Assembly: GCA_946886875.1 (NCBI GenBank)
Contig: CAMPJN010000264.1
Span: 1-5,648, forward strand
From: an uncultured Pseudomonas sp.
GTDB lineage: Bacteria; Pseudomonadota; Gammaproteobacteria; Pseudomonadales; Pseudomonadaceae
Reading direction: 5' to 3'
DNA: 5,648 nucleotides
The notes below the pieces were generated by a model, which did no database searches, had not been told where the DNA came from, and was given only the letters and a program-made list of their open reading frames with translations. The translations under genes were made by a program, and so were the position numbers. Shown in pieces: positions 1-5,506 of this stretch. How positions within the stretch are numbered: position 1 is the first letter of the stretch; the number at the start of each line of letters is the position of its first letter.

Positions 1-2
1 GC

Positions 3-341
3 GCGCCGAGCTACGTGCTGGGCATCATCAACCTGCGCGGCAATGTGGTCACGGTAATCGATACCCGTCAGCGCTTCGGTTTGGATTCGTCCGAGGTTAG
101 CGATAACACCCGGATCGTGATCATAGAGGCGGACAAGCAAGTCGTCGGCATCATGGTCGATAGCGTTGCCGAGGTGGTCTACCTGCGCCAATCGGAAGTG
201 GAAACCGCACCCAACGTCGGTAACGACGAGTCGGCCAAGTTTATCCAGGGCGTATGCAACAAGAACGGCGAACTGCTGATTCTGGTCGAGCTGGACAAGA
301 TGATGAGCGAAGAAGAATGGTCCGAGTTGGAGAGCATCTAG
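3..341 (+). CDS. cheW: Chemotaxis coupling protein CheW, C-terminal part (5' end outside window)
   Basis: CheW is a cytoplasmic scaffold that bridges methyl-accepting chemoreceptors and the histidine kinase CheA in polar arrays. The open frame runs in from the left edge, so the visible 112 residues lack roughly the first 50 of a typical ~160-residue CheW. The frame begins A-P-S-Y-V-L-G-I-I-N-L-R-G, the signature loop of the family, in which the Arg of NLRG lies at the receptor/kinase interface. It continues with VVTVIDTRQRFGL, VVGIMVDSVAEVV and a closing LLILVELDKMM strand-helix, all in the order seen in CheW. The stop is TAG at 339-341. A GTG at position 15 is inside the conserved domain and is not the start. 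It is followed in the same direction by a DUF2802 gene 103 nt downstream, as in pseudomonad motility clusters. Identification is firm; which CheW paralogue it is cannot be proven, but the context suggests the flagellar (Che I-type) cluster. Confidence 0.95.
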   Translation, partial: APSYVLGIINLRGNVVTVIDTRQRFGLDSSEVSDNTRIVIIEADKQVVGIMVDSVAEVVYLRQSEVETAPNVGNDESAKFIQGVCNKNGELLILVELDKMMSEEEWSELESI

Positions 342-444
342 TGCCCCGACTCACTGGCGTGGCAGGGATGCGCGCTACTGTTGGCGCTGCGGGCGAGGGC
401 CGTTATCGGCGCTTGGCCACGCGCTGCGCAGCGAGACATTAGCC
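342..444 (+). other. Short gap between cheW and the DUF2802 gene
   Basis: This 103-nt GC-rich spacer has no convincing gene. It contains a perfect 12-bp palindrome (CGCTGCGCAGCG, 422-433) just ahead of the DUF2802 start and no T-tract after it, so it is not an intrinsic terminator. Co-transcription of the two genes through the spacer is likely but not shown. Confidence 0.4.
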
Positions 445-843
445 ATGCTCGAGATCGCGCTTATCGTGCTGGCACTGCTGTGTGTGGGGCTGGTCGCCAC
501 CTGTGTCTGGCTGGCCATGCAACAACGGCATATGGCGCAATTGCAGGCCGAGCGCGATGCCGTGCGCGACCAGCACATCAAGGAGTTGCGCAAGCGTCTG
601 GATACCTACCTTGCCGGTAGTGTGCGCATGGGTGAGGAGCTCCATGAGCTGCGTCGCACAGTCGCGCCCCTGCCGGACAAGCTGACCCAGATCGAGCAAC
701 GCGACCCCAGCAGTCTGTCTTTTACCCAGGCTGCGCGGCTGGTCGGTTTGGGCGCCAGCGTCGACGACTTGACCCAATCCTGCGGCTTGAGCAAGGCCGA
801 AGCCGAATTGGTCAGCAAGCTGAACCAGCCGAAAGTCCGTTAA
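445..843 (+). CDS. DUF2802 family membrane-anchored protein, probable chemotaxis/motility accessory protein
   Basis: A 132-residue protein of the DUF2802 family, whose members commonly follow cheW in polarly flagellated gammaproteobacteria. Visible architecture: one hydrophobic N-terminal segment (about residues 3-25) acting as an uncleaved anchor; a charged, heptad-like helical stretch (about 30-85, rich in Gln, Glu, Arg and Leu) that probably forms a coiled coil; and a conserved C-terminal block (about 91-127) with the pattern FTQAARLV-GLGAS-DDL-CGLSKAEAELV-KL, which looks like a small helix-turn-helix. Despite the HTH-like look, a membrane-tethered protein of this size is more likely to use it for protein contacts than DNA binding; that is inference. 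ATG at 445 is preceded by a weak purine-rich GCGAGA (431-436). I cannot state its molecular function from sequence; the gene order points to the chemoreceptor array or the flagellar pole. Confidence 0.85.
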   Translation: MLEIALIVLALLCVGLVATCVWLAMQQRHMAQLQAERDAVRDQHIKELRKRLDTYLAGSVRMGEELHELRRTVAPLPDKLTQIEQRDPSSLSFTQAARLVGLGASVDDLTQSCGLSKAEAELVSKLNQPKVR

Positions 844-867
844 TTCCCCGTTTCCATAACCCGTCTT

Positions 868-919
868 GATCGTTCCCAGGCTCCAGCGTAGTAACGCGGC
901 CCGTGACGCTCCGCGTCAC
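868..919. repeat. Double-palindrome intergenic repeat-like unit
   Basis: Two adjacent inverted repeats. The first is imperfect: GTTCCCAGGCT, CC, AGCGTAGTAAC (872-895; 8 of 11 positions pair). The second is perfect: GTGACGC, TCC, GCGTCAC (903-919; 7-bp stem, 3-nt loop). The arrangement resembles a common dispersed pseudomonad intergenic repeat in which both halves are good hairpins (type GTTCCCACGCT...AGCGTGGGAAC then GGGACGC...GCGTCCC). Here the first half has decayed while the second retains full complementarity through paired changes. The resemblance is from memory; a genome-wide copy count would settle it. Confidence 0.5.
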
Positions 920-996
920 CAGCCAGCGATGATTGGGGCGCGAACGGTTCGATGCCTCGGTGTGGGTGCAGTAGATACCTATCCGCCCGTTGCGTT

Positions 997-1028
997 GTTG
1001 GGCTTCGCTGCGCTCAGCGCCAACCTAC
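997..1028. repeat. Palindromic intergenic repeat-like unit (GTTGGGC...GCCAAC type)
   Basis: An imperfect hairpin with GTTGG (997-1001) pairing with CCAAC (1020-1024) around a GC-rich core that is itself partly self-complementary (TTCGCTGCGCTCAGCG), followed by CTAC. This string is very similar to a repeat I recognise as frequent in intergenic regions of several Pseudomonas species. One extra G at 1019 bulges the stem relative to the usual GCCCAAC arm. Function unknown; such units often sit between convergent genes. Confidence 0.5.
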
Positions 1029-1052
1029 CGATTGCCGCTGCGCCCAGATGGC

Positions 1053-1073
1053 GGACAAGCCTTCGGCATGTCC
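1053..1073. repeat. Hairpin, 9-bp imperfect stem, repeat-like
   Basis: GGACAAGCC (1053-1061) pairs with GGCATGTCC (1065-1073) with one A-A mismatch and a TTC loop, followed by TACCTAC. The trailing CCTAC also ends the unit at 997-1028, as if both derive from the same compound repeat family. In the + direction a T-rich stretch (GTTTTAGATTTTT, 1084-1096) follows about 10 nt later, too far for a classical terminator, although the structure may help to end read-through from the upstream genes. Confidence 0.4.
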
Positions 1074-1145
1074 TACCTACGATGTTTTAGATTTTTCGCA
1101 GGAACATAGGATCTATAGCGCGGCATCGTCGGCTGGGTTTTCGCG

Positions 1146-1478
1146 CTAGCGCGCCGGCCCTTCGAGCAACGGCAGCGGGGGGGTGATGTCGCGGTCGCCA
1201 TCGGGCTTGAAGCCCGGCGGGCACTTGCCTTTCAGGTACCAGGCGAAGGCGATGATTTCGGCGATGCAGCGATACAGCTGCTCGGGAATCGCGTCGCCCA
1301 ACTCCAGGCGCGCCAACAGTCGCACCAGTTCGGCATTCTCATAGATCGGCACTTCGTATTCGCGGGCGATCGCCAATATCGCTTCTGCCAGCTCGTCGTC
1401 GCCCTTGGCGCTGAGGCTGGGGGCGTTCTTGCCGTCGTAGGTGAGGGCGATGGCCTGGCGTGGTGCGGATTTTTTCAT
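1146..1478 (-). CDS. FlhB C-terminal-domain-like protein (EscU/YscU/HrcU family fragment, stand-alone)
   Basis: A 110-residue soluble protein matching only the cytoplasmic C-terminal domain of the flagellar export switch protein FlhB. Family-typical features: QAIALTYDGKNAP (residues 8-20), the AKGDDELAEAILAIAREY helix (24-41), VPIYENAELVRLLA (43-56), and the IPEQLYRCIAEIIAFAWYLKGK helix (64-85). There are no transmembrane segments, although full FlhB has four. The conserved NPTH autocleavage motif, which in FlhB directly precedes this block, is absent: the aligned residues read S-A-P-R. The protein therefore resembles the already cleaved C-terminal half. A Pro-rich tail (86-110) extends past the domain. 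Its start overlaps the stop of the FliK-like gene by 4 nt (ATGA), with only a weak SD, so translational coupling is likely. Comparable stand-alone proteins are known (Helicobacter pylori FlhX, Bacillus YlqH). The family assignment is solid; an export-gating role is inference. Confidence 0.88.
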   Translation of the reverse strand: MKKSAPRQAIALTYDGKNAPSLSAKGDDELAEAILAIAREYEVPIYENAELVRLLARLELGDAIPEQLYRCIAEIIAFAWYLKGKCPPGFKPDGDRDITPPLPLLEGPAR

Positions 1479-3016
1479 GCGGTTTCGTCGACCCAGCGTT
1501 GTTCCAGGTGGGTTTTCGGCCCTTGCGGCGGCGTGCCTTGTTTGCAGGCCAATTCGCCGACCTGCAGGCCGGCGGCGGTCAAACGTTCACGCAAGGTGCT
1601 CAGCTCGGCGTCTATCAGGCTGACGGTGTCGGGGCGCTCGGCCCACAGCTGGCTGGACAGGCTGCCGCGGAATAGCTGCGCCTGCACTTGCAACGGGCCG
1701 AGGGGGTCGAGATCGAAGGCCAGTTCGACCTTCCACAGGGCCTCTTTGTCGCTCTTCGCCGAATTCTGTTGTTCCTCGTGCTGGATCTTCACCTGCAGCG
1801 GCACCAGTTCCTGCTGGTTGCGCATGGGGATCTCCAACTGCCAGGTGGTCAGCAGATTGCCGTCCGGGCCAACCTGGCTCTGCGCCAAGCTGGACAGCTG
1901 ATGGGTTTGCAGGCGCGACACCGCTGCCGCCGCCAGTTTCAGCGAGGTCTCCAGATCGCCTTCGCCTTCCATCGCCTGCAACAATCGCGACGGCAGGGGA
2001 AAGCTCAATGCCTGCTGGCGCGAGCCGGGTTGGCCGAGCGAACCCAGCAGGTTGCGGGCGAACGCCGGCAACATCTGCGCCATGGCGGCGCCGGCGTTGG
2101 CTGCGGTGAGCGGGGTGCTGCCGGGCAGCAGCGGCAGTAGCTGGGTGATCAGCCGCAGCAGGTTGGCTTTCATATCGGCCGGCAGCGCATGGCCCTGGCC
2201 GCCGAGCAGTTTGCTTTCGAGAAACAGGCCGCTGTTTTCCAGGGCTTGGCCAAGGCCTTTGGCGTTGCTCAATTGGCTGACGTCGGGCAGGGCGCCGAAC
2301 AGCTTGTCGATACTGCCGCGCAGGCCTTCCGGCAGCCCCTCTTTGCCGCCGAGGCCCTGCAAGGCTTTGAACAGACCGTCCAGGGAACCTTGACGATTGT
2401 GTTGGCTGGCCAGCTGCTGGCCCAGTACCAGCTGATCGAGGCGGCCGCTGAGCGGCAGGAAATTCAGCGCCTGACTGCCCTGAACCTGGGCGCTGAGCAA
2501 GCTGCCCAGTGGCAGTGGTAATGGTGTCTCCAGGGACAGTTTGCTGCCTGCCAGCGGGGTGTTGAGCAGATTCACCAATACCTTGTAGATCACCTGCTGG
2601 GCTTTGCCCTGCAGCAGTTGTTCGCGGGCTTCAACCCTGCCTTGCAGCAGGGTGCCGACAGGCAGCTGGTCGAGGTCCAGGCTGGTCATGGTCTTGCTGC
2701 CGCCGGCCTGCAGCACTACGGCCAGCTGGGTTTCCGACAGGGCGGTGACCGCCAGTGCGGTGCCCTGGGCCAAAGGCCGTGGGCTGCTGGCTTGCAGGGT
2801 CGCTTGGCGGCCGTTATCGAGGGTCAGCTTGAGCAGCAATTGAAAGCTTTGCGCCACTTGCTTGAGTTCGACCACTTCGGCGCTGGCAGTCTCGCCACTG
2901 GCCAAAAGGCCTTGCATCGGCTGCAGCAGCTTCAGGGCCAGATCACTGGCCGCGGTATTGGGTCGGCTGCTCGGTGGGATCGGCCCAAGGTTTCTGGGGC
3001 TGCTGATTTCGCTCAT
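1475..3016 (-). CDS. FliK-like flagellar hook-length control family protein
   Basis: A 513-residue protein with the Flg_hook (FliK C-terminal) domain at about residues 400-495, recognisable by LVPLQVKI, LWKVELAFDLDPLGPLQVQ, and the closing LSTLRERLTAAGLQVGEL. FliK measures hook length and contacts FlhB to switch export specificity. The central part carries NSGLFLESKL (261-270) and a following DMKANLLRLITQLLPLL helix, a block I associate with FliK-like proteins. The first ~180 residues are Leu/Gln-rich and probably beta-rich around 55-135; there are no signal peptide or membrane segments. I chose the ATG at 3014-3016 because the protein from there begins like pseudomonad homologues (MSEISSPRN). 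Upstream in-frame ATGs at 3064 and 3103 would put translation across the likely promoter. No start has a strong SD. The gene overlaps the FlhB-C-like gene by 4 nt and is divergent from ccmA. It is unlikely to be the principal fliK, which normally sits within the main flagellar operons. Confidence 0.85.
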   Translation of the reverse strand: MSEISSPRNLGPIPPSSRPNTAASDLALKLLQPMQGLLASGETASAEVVELKQVAQSFQLLLKLTLDNGRQATLQASSPRPLAQGTALAVTALSETQLAVVLQAGGSKTMTSLDLDQLPVGTLLQGRVEAREQLLQGKAQQVIYKVLVNLLNTPLAGSKLSLETPLPLPLGSLLSAQVQGSQALNFLPLSGRLDQLVLGQQLASQHNRQGSLDGLFKALQGLGGKEGLPEGLRGSIDKLFGALPDVSQLSNAKGLGQALENSGLFLESKLLGGQGHALPADMKANLLRLITQLLPLLPGSTPLTAANAGAAMAQMLPAFARNLLGSLGQPGSRQQALSFPLPSRLLQAMEGEGDLETSLKLAAAAVSRLQTHQLSSLAQSQVGPDGNLLTTWQLEIPMRNQQELVPLQVKIQHEEQQNSAKSDKEALWKVELAFDLDPLGPLQVQAQLFRGSLSSQLWAERPDTVSLIDAELSTLRERLTAAGLQVGELACKQGTPPQGPKTHLEQRWVDETA

Positions 3017-3178
3017 GGGCGGGTTACAACCTGTCGAAAATGCCCACTGCGGGAGGCGGGACATGGCATGTATAATCGCCCCCCGTCTGGGTCGGCTGCG
3101 CATACAACTTGCGTCAGTATAGCGGCCAAGATGCTGTCGACTTGAACCGTATTAGGTGTCCATTTTGGTGTCCGTGCA
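3017..3178. promoter_or_regulatory. Divergent promoter region between the FliK-like gene and ccmA
   Basis: This 162-nt spacer separates the divergent starts. It contains a perfect TATAAT on the + strand (3071-3076), a sigma-70-type -10 for the ccm operon, although no good -35 lies 16-18 nt upstream (best TGCGGG/CTGCGG around 3047-3053). The same bases read ATTATACA on the - strand and could serve as a -10 toward the FliK-like gene, giving a leader of about 45 nt to the ATG at 3016. A second - strand candidate, TATACT (3116-3121), also lacks a good -35. A direct repeat GGTGTCC (3155-3161 and 3167-3173) sits just ahead of the ccmA start. Promoter activity is inferred from the hexamers and the gene orientation only. 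Confidence 0.45.
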
Positions 3179-3814
3179 TTGACCAGTCCCCTGCTCGAAA
3201 CCGTGGCGCTCGCCTGTGAGCGGGACTGGCGCATGCTCTTCGAGGGCCTGGAGTTACGCTTGGTTCCCGGCGAAATGCTCCAGGTGTCCGGGCCCAATGG
3301 CAGCGGTAAAACCAGCTTGCTGCGTTTGCTGGTCGGCTTGATGCAACCGACGGCCGGCGAGATCCGTTTGCACGGCAAGCCGTTGGCTTCGCAGCGCGCT
3401 GAATTGGCGCGCAATCTACTCTGGATCGGCCATGCCGCCGGGATCAAGGGCTTGCTCACCGCCGAGGAAAACCTTGCCTGGCTCTGCGCTTTGCATCATC
3501 CGGCCGAGCGCACGGCGATCTGGCAGGCGCTGGAGGCGGTGGGCCTGCGAGGTTTCGAGGATGTACCTTGCCATACCCTGTCCGCCGGTCAGCAGCGCCG
3601 TGTGGCGTTGGCGCGCCTGTATCTGGATGGCCCGCCGCTATGGGTGCTCGACGAACCCTTCACCGCACTCGATAAGGATGCCGTGGCCCAGCTGGAGAAC
3701 CATCTGGCCCAGCATTGTCAGCAGGGTGGTCTGGTGGTGCTCACCACCCACCATACGTTGACGGTCAAACCTGCCGGTTATCGCGAACTTGATCTGGGGC
3801 AGCGCCGGCCATGA
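3179..3814 (+). CDS. ccmA: Haem exporter/CcmABCDE ABC transporter ATP-binding protein CcmA
   Basis: The ATPase of the CcmAB complex, at the cytoplasmic face of the inner membrane; ATP hydrolysis drives release of haem-loaded CcmE from CcmCD in System I cytochrome c maturation. The 211 residues show all core ABC elements: Walker A GPNGSGKT (38-45), signature LSAGQQRR (134-141), Walker B LWVLDE (154-159), D-loop ALD (163-165) and switch His in LTTHH (H191). Length and the block [25 protein letters not shown] fit CcmA specifically. The Q-loop position reads GHAAGIK, where E. coli CcmA has GHQPGIK, so the usual Gln is an Ala. The start is TTG at 3179: it gives the family N terminus [16 protein letters not shown] and has GGTG (3167-3170) 8 nt upstream; the next ATG would remove conserved sequence. 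The stop overlaps ccmB by 4 nt (ATGA). First gene of the ccm operon. Confidence 0.97.
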   Translation: MTSPLLETVALACERDWRMLFEGLELRLVPGEMLQVSGPNGSGKTSLLRLLVGLMQPTAGEIRLHGKPLASQRAELARNLLWIGHAAGIKGLLTAEENLAWLCALHHPAERTAIWQALEAVGLRGFEDVPCHTLSAGQQRRVALARLYLDGPPLWVLDEPFTALDKDAVAQLENHLAQHCQQGGLVVLTTHHTLTVKPAGYRELDLGQRRP

Positions 3815-4482
3815 GCAATGTCTTTACCCTGCTACTGGCGAGAGAAGCGCGGCTGCTGTTCCGCCGACCTGCTGAATTGGCCAATCCGCTGGTGTTCTTC
3901 GCCATCGTCATCGCGCTGTTCCCGCTGGCCGTGGGGCCGCAAACGCAACTGTTGCAAAGCCTGTCGCCTGGTCTGGTGTGGGTGGCGGCGCTGTTGGCGG
4001 TATTGCTTTCGCTGGATGGTTTGTTTCGCAGTGATTTCGAGGACGGCTCGTTGGAGCAGTGGGTCCTTTCGCCGCACCCCCTGGCCCTTCTGGTATTGGC
4101 CAAGGTGCTGGCACACTGGCTGTTTTCCGGCCTGGCGCTGGTGTTGTTGGCGCCTCTGCTGGCCCTGATGCTGGGCTTGCCGGGGCGTTGTATGCCGGTG
4201 CTGCTGTTCTCGCTGCTGTTGGGGACGCCGGTGTTGAGCCTGCTCGGCGCGGTCGGCGCGGCGCTGACGGTGGGCCTCAAACGCGGCGGCTTGTTGTTGG
4301 CGTTGCTGATTTTGCCGCTGTATATCCCGGTGCTGATTCTCGGTAGCGGGGCCTTGCAAGCGAGCCTGCAGGGCCTGCCGGCGCTCGGTCATCTATTGTG
4401 GCTGGCGAGTCTCACCGCCTTGGCGGTGACCTTGACGCCCTTTGCCATCGCCGCCGGCCTGAAGATCAGCGTCGGCGAATGA
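3811..4482 (+). CDS. ccmB: Haem exporter/CcmABCDE ABC transporter permease CcmB
   Basis: Integral inner-membrane partner of CcmA in cytochrome c biogenesis; two CcmB and two CcmA form the ABC complex that acts on holo-CcmE. The 223-residue protein is the family's normal length and has about six hydrophobic segments (roughly residues 23-42, 53-72, 91-122, 128-154, 159-182 and 195-216). The cytoplasmic loop [10 protein letters not shown] (75-84) is the conserved family motif after the second helix. The N-terminal [16 protein letters not shown] is the amphipathic, basic segment typical of CcmB. Start ATG at 3811 overlaps the ccmA TGA (ATGA), implying coupled translation. No anomalies. An 83-nt gap follows before ccmC, the only sizeable break among the visible ccm genes. 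Confidence 0.97.
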   Translation: MSNVFTLLLAREARLLFRRPAELANPLVFFAIVIALFPLAVGPQTQLLQSLSPGLVWVAALLAVLLSLDGLFRSDFEDGSLEQWVLSPHPLALLVLAKVLAHWLFSGLALVLLAPLLALMLGLPGRCMPVLLFSLLLGTPVLSLLGAVGAALTVGLKRGGLLLALLILPLYIPVLILGSGALQASLQGLPALGHLLWLASLTALAVTLTPFAIAAGLKISVGE

Positions 4483-4502
4483 CAGTTTCACCGAGGGTGG
4501 TC

Positions 4503-4562
4503 ATGCCTGATGGCCCCCGAATTGCATCCGCGGCTAGGGCGATTTCGCCATGGTCGCGCTGA
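4503..4562 (+). CDS. Candidate leader ORF (19 codons) upstream of ccmC
   Basis: In the ccmB-ccmC gap an ATG at 4503 is preceded by a good Shine-Dalgarno (GAGGGTGG, 4493-4500). It opens 19 codons (MPDGPRIASAARAISPWSR) ending at TGA 4560-4562. Only one codon (CTG) separates this stop from the ccmC ATG, and the two are in the same frame. ccmC itself lacks a recognisable SD, so ribosomes ending here could reinitiate on ccmC. It is not known to me as a described gene; the peptide shows no domain. It may equally be an ancestral N-terminal stretch cut off by a stop, or chance. Confidence 0.35.
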   Translation: MPDGPRIASAARAISPWSR

Positions 4563-4565
4563 CTG

Positions 4566-5333
4566 ATGAGTAAGTCGATGAATTGGACGTGGTTTCACAA
4601 ACTGGGCTCGCCCAAATGGTTTTATGAAATCAGCGGCCGCTGGCTGCCTTGGCTGGCCGTGGCTGCCGTGCTGTTGTTGAGCGTCGGTCTGGTCTGGGGC
4701 CTGGCCTTCGCGCCGCCGGATTATCAGCAGGGCAACAGCTTTCGCATCATCTATATCCACGTGCCGGCGGCGTTTCTGGCCCAGTCGATCTACGTGATGC
4801 TGGCGGCGGCCGGCATTGTCGGCCTGGTGTGGAAGATGAAACTGGCCGACGTCGCCCTGCAGCAAGCCGCCCCCATCGGCGCCTGGATGACGGTTATCGC
4901 CTTGATCACCGGCGCTGTCTGGGGCAAGCCGACCTGGGGTACTTACTGGGTCTGGGATGCACGCCTGACCGCGATGCTGATCCTGCTGTTCCTGTATTTC
5001 GGTGTGATCGCCCTGGGCCAGTCGATCAGCAATCGCGACAGCGCGGCCAAGGCCTGCGCGGTGTTGGCCATGGTCGGGGTGGTGAATATCCCGATCATCA
5101 AATACTCGGTGGAGTGGTGGAACACCCTGCACCAGCCGGCCACCTTCAGCGTGGTATCCAAGCCGGCGATGCCGTTCGAGATGTGGATGCCGTTGCTGCT
5201 GATGGTGCTGGGTTTCTACTGCTTCTTCGGCGCCATTCTGTTGCTGCGCATGCGCCTCGAAGTGCTCAAGCGCGAGGCGCGCAGCAGTTGGGCCAAGGCC
5301 GAGATCCAAGCATTGGTGGAGAAGCCGCAATGA
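4566..5333 (+). CDS. ccmC: Haem lyase/handling protein CcmC
   Basis: Inner-membrane member of the HHP (haem handling protein) family that positions haem at the periplasmic surface and mediates its covalent attachment to CcmE. The 255-residue protein has the tryptophan-rich WWD-type motif WGTYWVWD (124-131) and the two external haem-ligand histidines, H65 in YIHVP and H189 in TLHQP (equivalent to H60 and H184 of E. coli CcmC). About six hydrophobic segments are visible (around 27-49, 65-89, 103-120, 133-151, 162-178 and 205-227), with a basic C-terminal tail. ATG at 4566 is used; ATG at 4578 (MNWTWFHKL) is an equally plausible start, and neither has a clear SD. Extension further upstream is blocked by TGA at 4560. 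The stop overlaps ccmD by 4 nt (ATGA). Confidence 0.97.
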   Translation: MSKSMNWTWFHKLGSPKWFYEISGRWLPWLAVAAVLLLSVGLVWGLAFAPPDYQQGNSFRIIYIHVPAAFLAQSIYVMLAAAGIVGLVWKMKLADVALQQAAPIGAWMTVIALITGAVWGKPTWGTYWVWDARLTAMLILLFLYFGVIALGQSISNRDSAAKACAVLAMVGVVNIPIIKYSVEWWNTLHQPATFSVVSKPAMPFEMWMPLLLMVLGFYCFFGAILLLRMRLEVLKREARSSWAKAEIQALVEKPQ

Positions 5334-5506
5334 GTTTCGCCAGCTTCAGCGAGTTTATCGCCATGGGCAATCACGGCCTCTATGTCTGGTCGTGCTATGG
5401 CATCAGCCTGGCTGTACTGGGGCTGAATGTGGCGCTGCCAATCCTGGCGCGCCGCCGTTACCTGCAAGACGAGGCGCGCCGTTTGCGTCGGGAGGAGTCG
5501 AAGTGA
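5330..5506 (+). CDS. ccmD: Haem exporter protein CcmD
   Basis: A 58-residue single-span membrane protein that stabilises the CcmC-CcmE interaction and is needed for efficient release of holo-CcmE by CcmAB. Visible features are the family motif [16 protein letters not shown] (residues 9-24, with the characteristic GNHGLYVW), a hydrophobic helix (about 16-39), and a strongly basic cytoplasmic tail ([14 protein letters not shown]) rich in Arg. Start ATG at 5330 overlaps the ccmC stop; its own TGA (5504-5506) overlaps the ccmE GTG start. Length and position between ccmC and ccmE are typical, and the GNHGLYVW motif makes the call secure despite the small size. Confidence 0.95.
   Translation: MSFASFSEFIAMGNHGLYVWSCYGISLAVLGLNVALPILARRRYLQDEARRLRREESK
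5491..5497 (+). promoter_or_regulatory. Strong ribosome binding site for ccmE
   Basis: GGAGGAG within the last codons of ccmD lies 5 nt before the GTG at 5503. It is the best Shine-Dalgarno in the window and supports that GTG as the ccmE start. Confidence 0.8.

Larger units (their letters stand above)
844..1145. other. Non-coding region between convergent genes
   Basis: About 300 nt lie between the stop of the + strand DUF2802 gene and the stop of the - strand FlhB-C-like gene. The short open frames across it (for example 866-1090) show no recognisable domain and run straight through palindromic units, so I do not call them. The region contains three palindromic, repeat-like units annotated separately, and an AT-richer stretch (about 1080-1120) unlike the surrounding coding DNA. 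No textbook intrinsic terminator (GC stem directly followed by a T-run) is present for either transcript; the hairpin at 1053-1073 followed about 10 nt later by T-rich sequence is the nearest approach on the + strand. Confidence 0.7.

Noticed and set aside
866..1149. Short open frames (74 and 65 codons) in the convergent intergenic region
   Set aside because: They cross hairpin repeats, overlap in different frames, and show no recognisable protein features.
1142..1153. Perfect 12-bp palindrome CGCGCTAGCGCG spanning the FlhB-C-like stop codon
   Set aside because: Short, with no loop or T-tract; likely chance in GC-rich sequence, although it could help form a stop-proximal structure.
1688..2521. 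Overlapping + strand open frames (1688-2140, 2052-2393, 2189-2521) inside the FliK-like gene
   Set aside because: They are shadows of the - strand FliK-like gene; none shows a domain or a ribosome binding site, and their low-complexity composition mirrors the real frame.
3017..3103. N-terminal extension of the FliK-like protein to the ATG at 3103 (29 extra residues)
   Set aside because: The extension would run through the probable promoter core, lacks an SD and does not look like the family N terminus; the ATG at 3016 is preferred.
3142..3155. Possible Anr/FNR box (TTGAACCGTATTAG) upstream of ccmA
   Set aside because: Only 7 of 10 consensus positions of TTGAT-N4-ATCAA match and the right half-site is poor; not enough to call oxygen control, although ccm regulation by such a factor would be plausible.
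3832..4392. 186-codon open frame on the - strand inside ccmB
   Set aside because: Extremely Gln/Arg-rich translation arising from antisense reading of Leu-rich membrane codons; ccmB on the + strand explains the DNA.
4538..4549. GGCG-ATTT-CGCC hairpin upstream of ccmC as a terminator or riboswitch
   Set aside because: The stem is only 4-5 bp and lacks a T-run; too weak to call and it overlaps the candidate leader ORF.
4488..5330. 280-codon open frame on the - strand covering nearly all of ccmC
   Set aside because: It lies antisense to an unmistakable ccmC, its translation is rich in His, Gln, Arg and Gly with no domain, and long antisense frames are usual in high-GC DNA.
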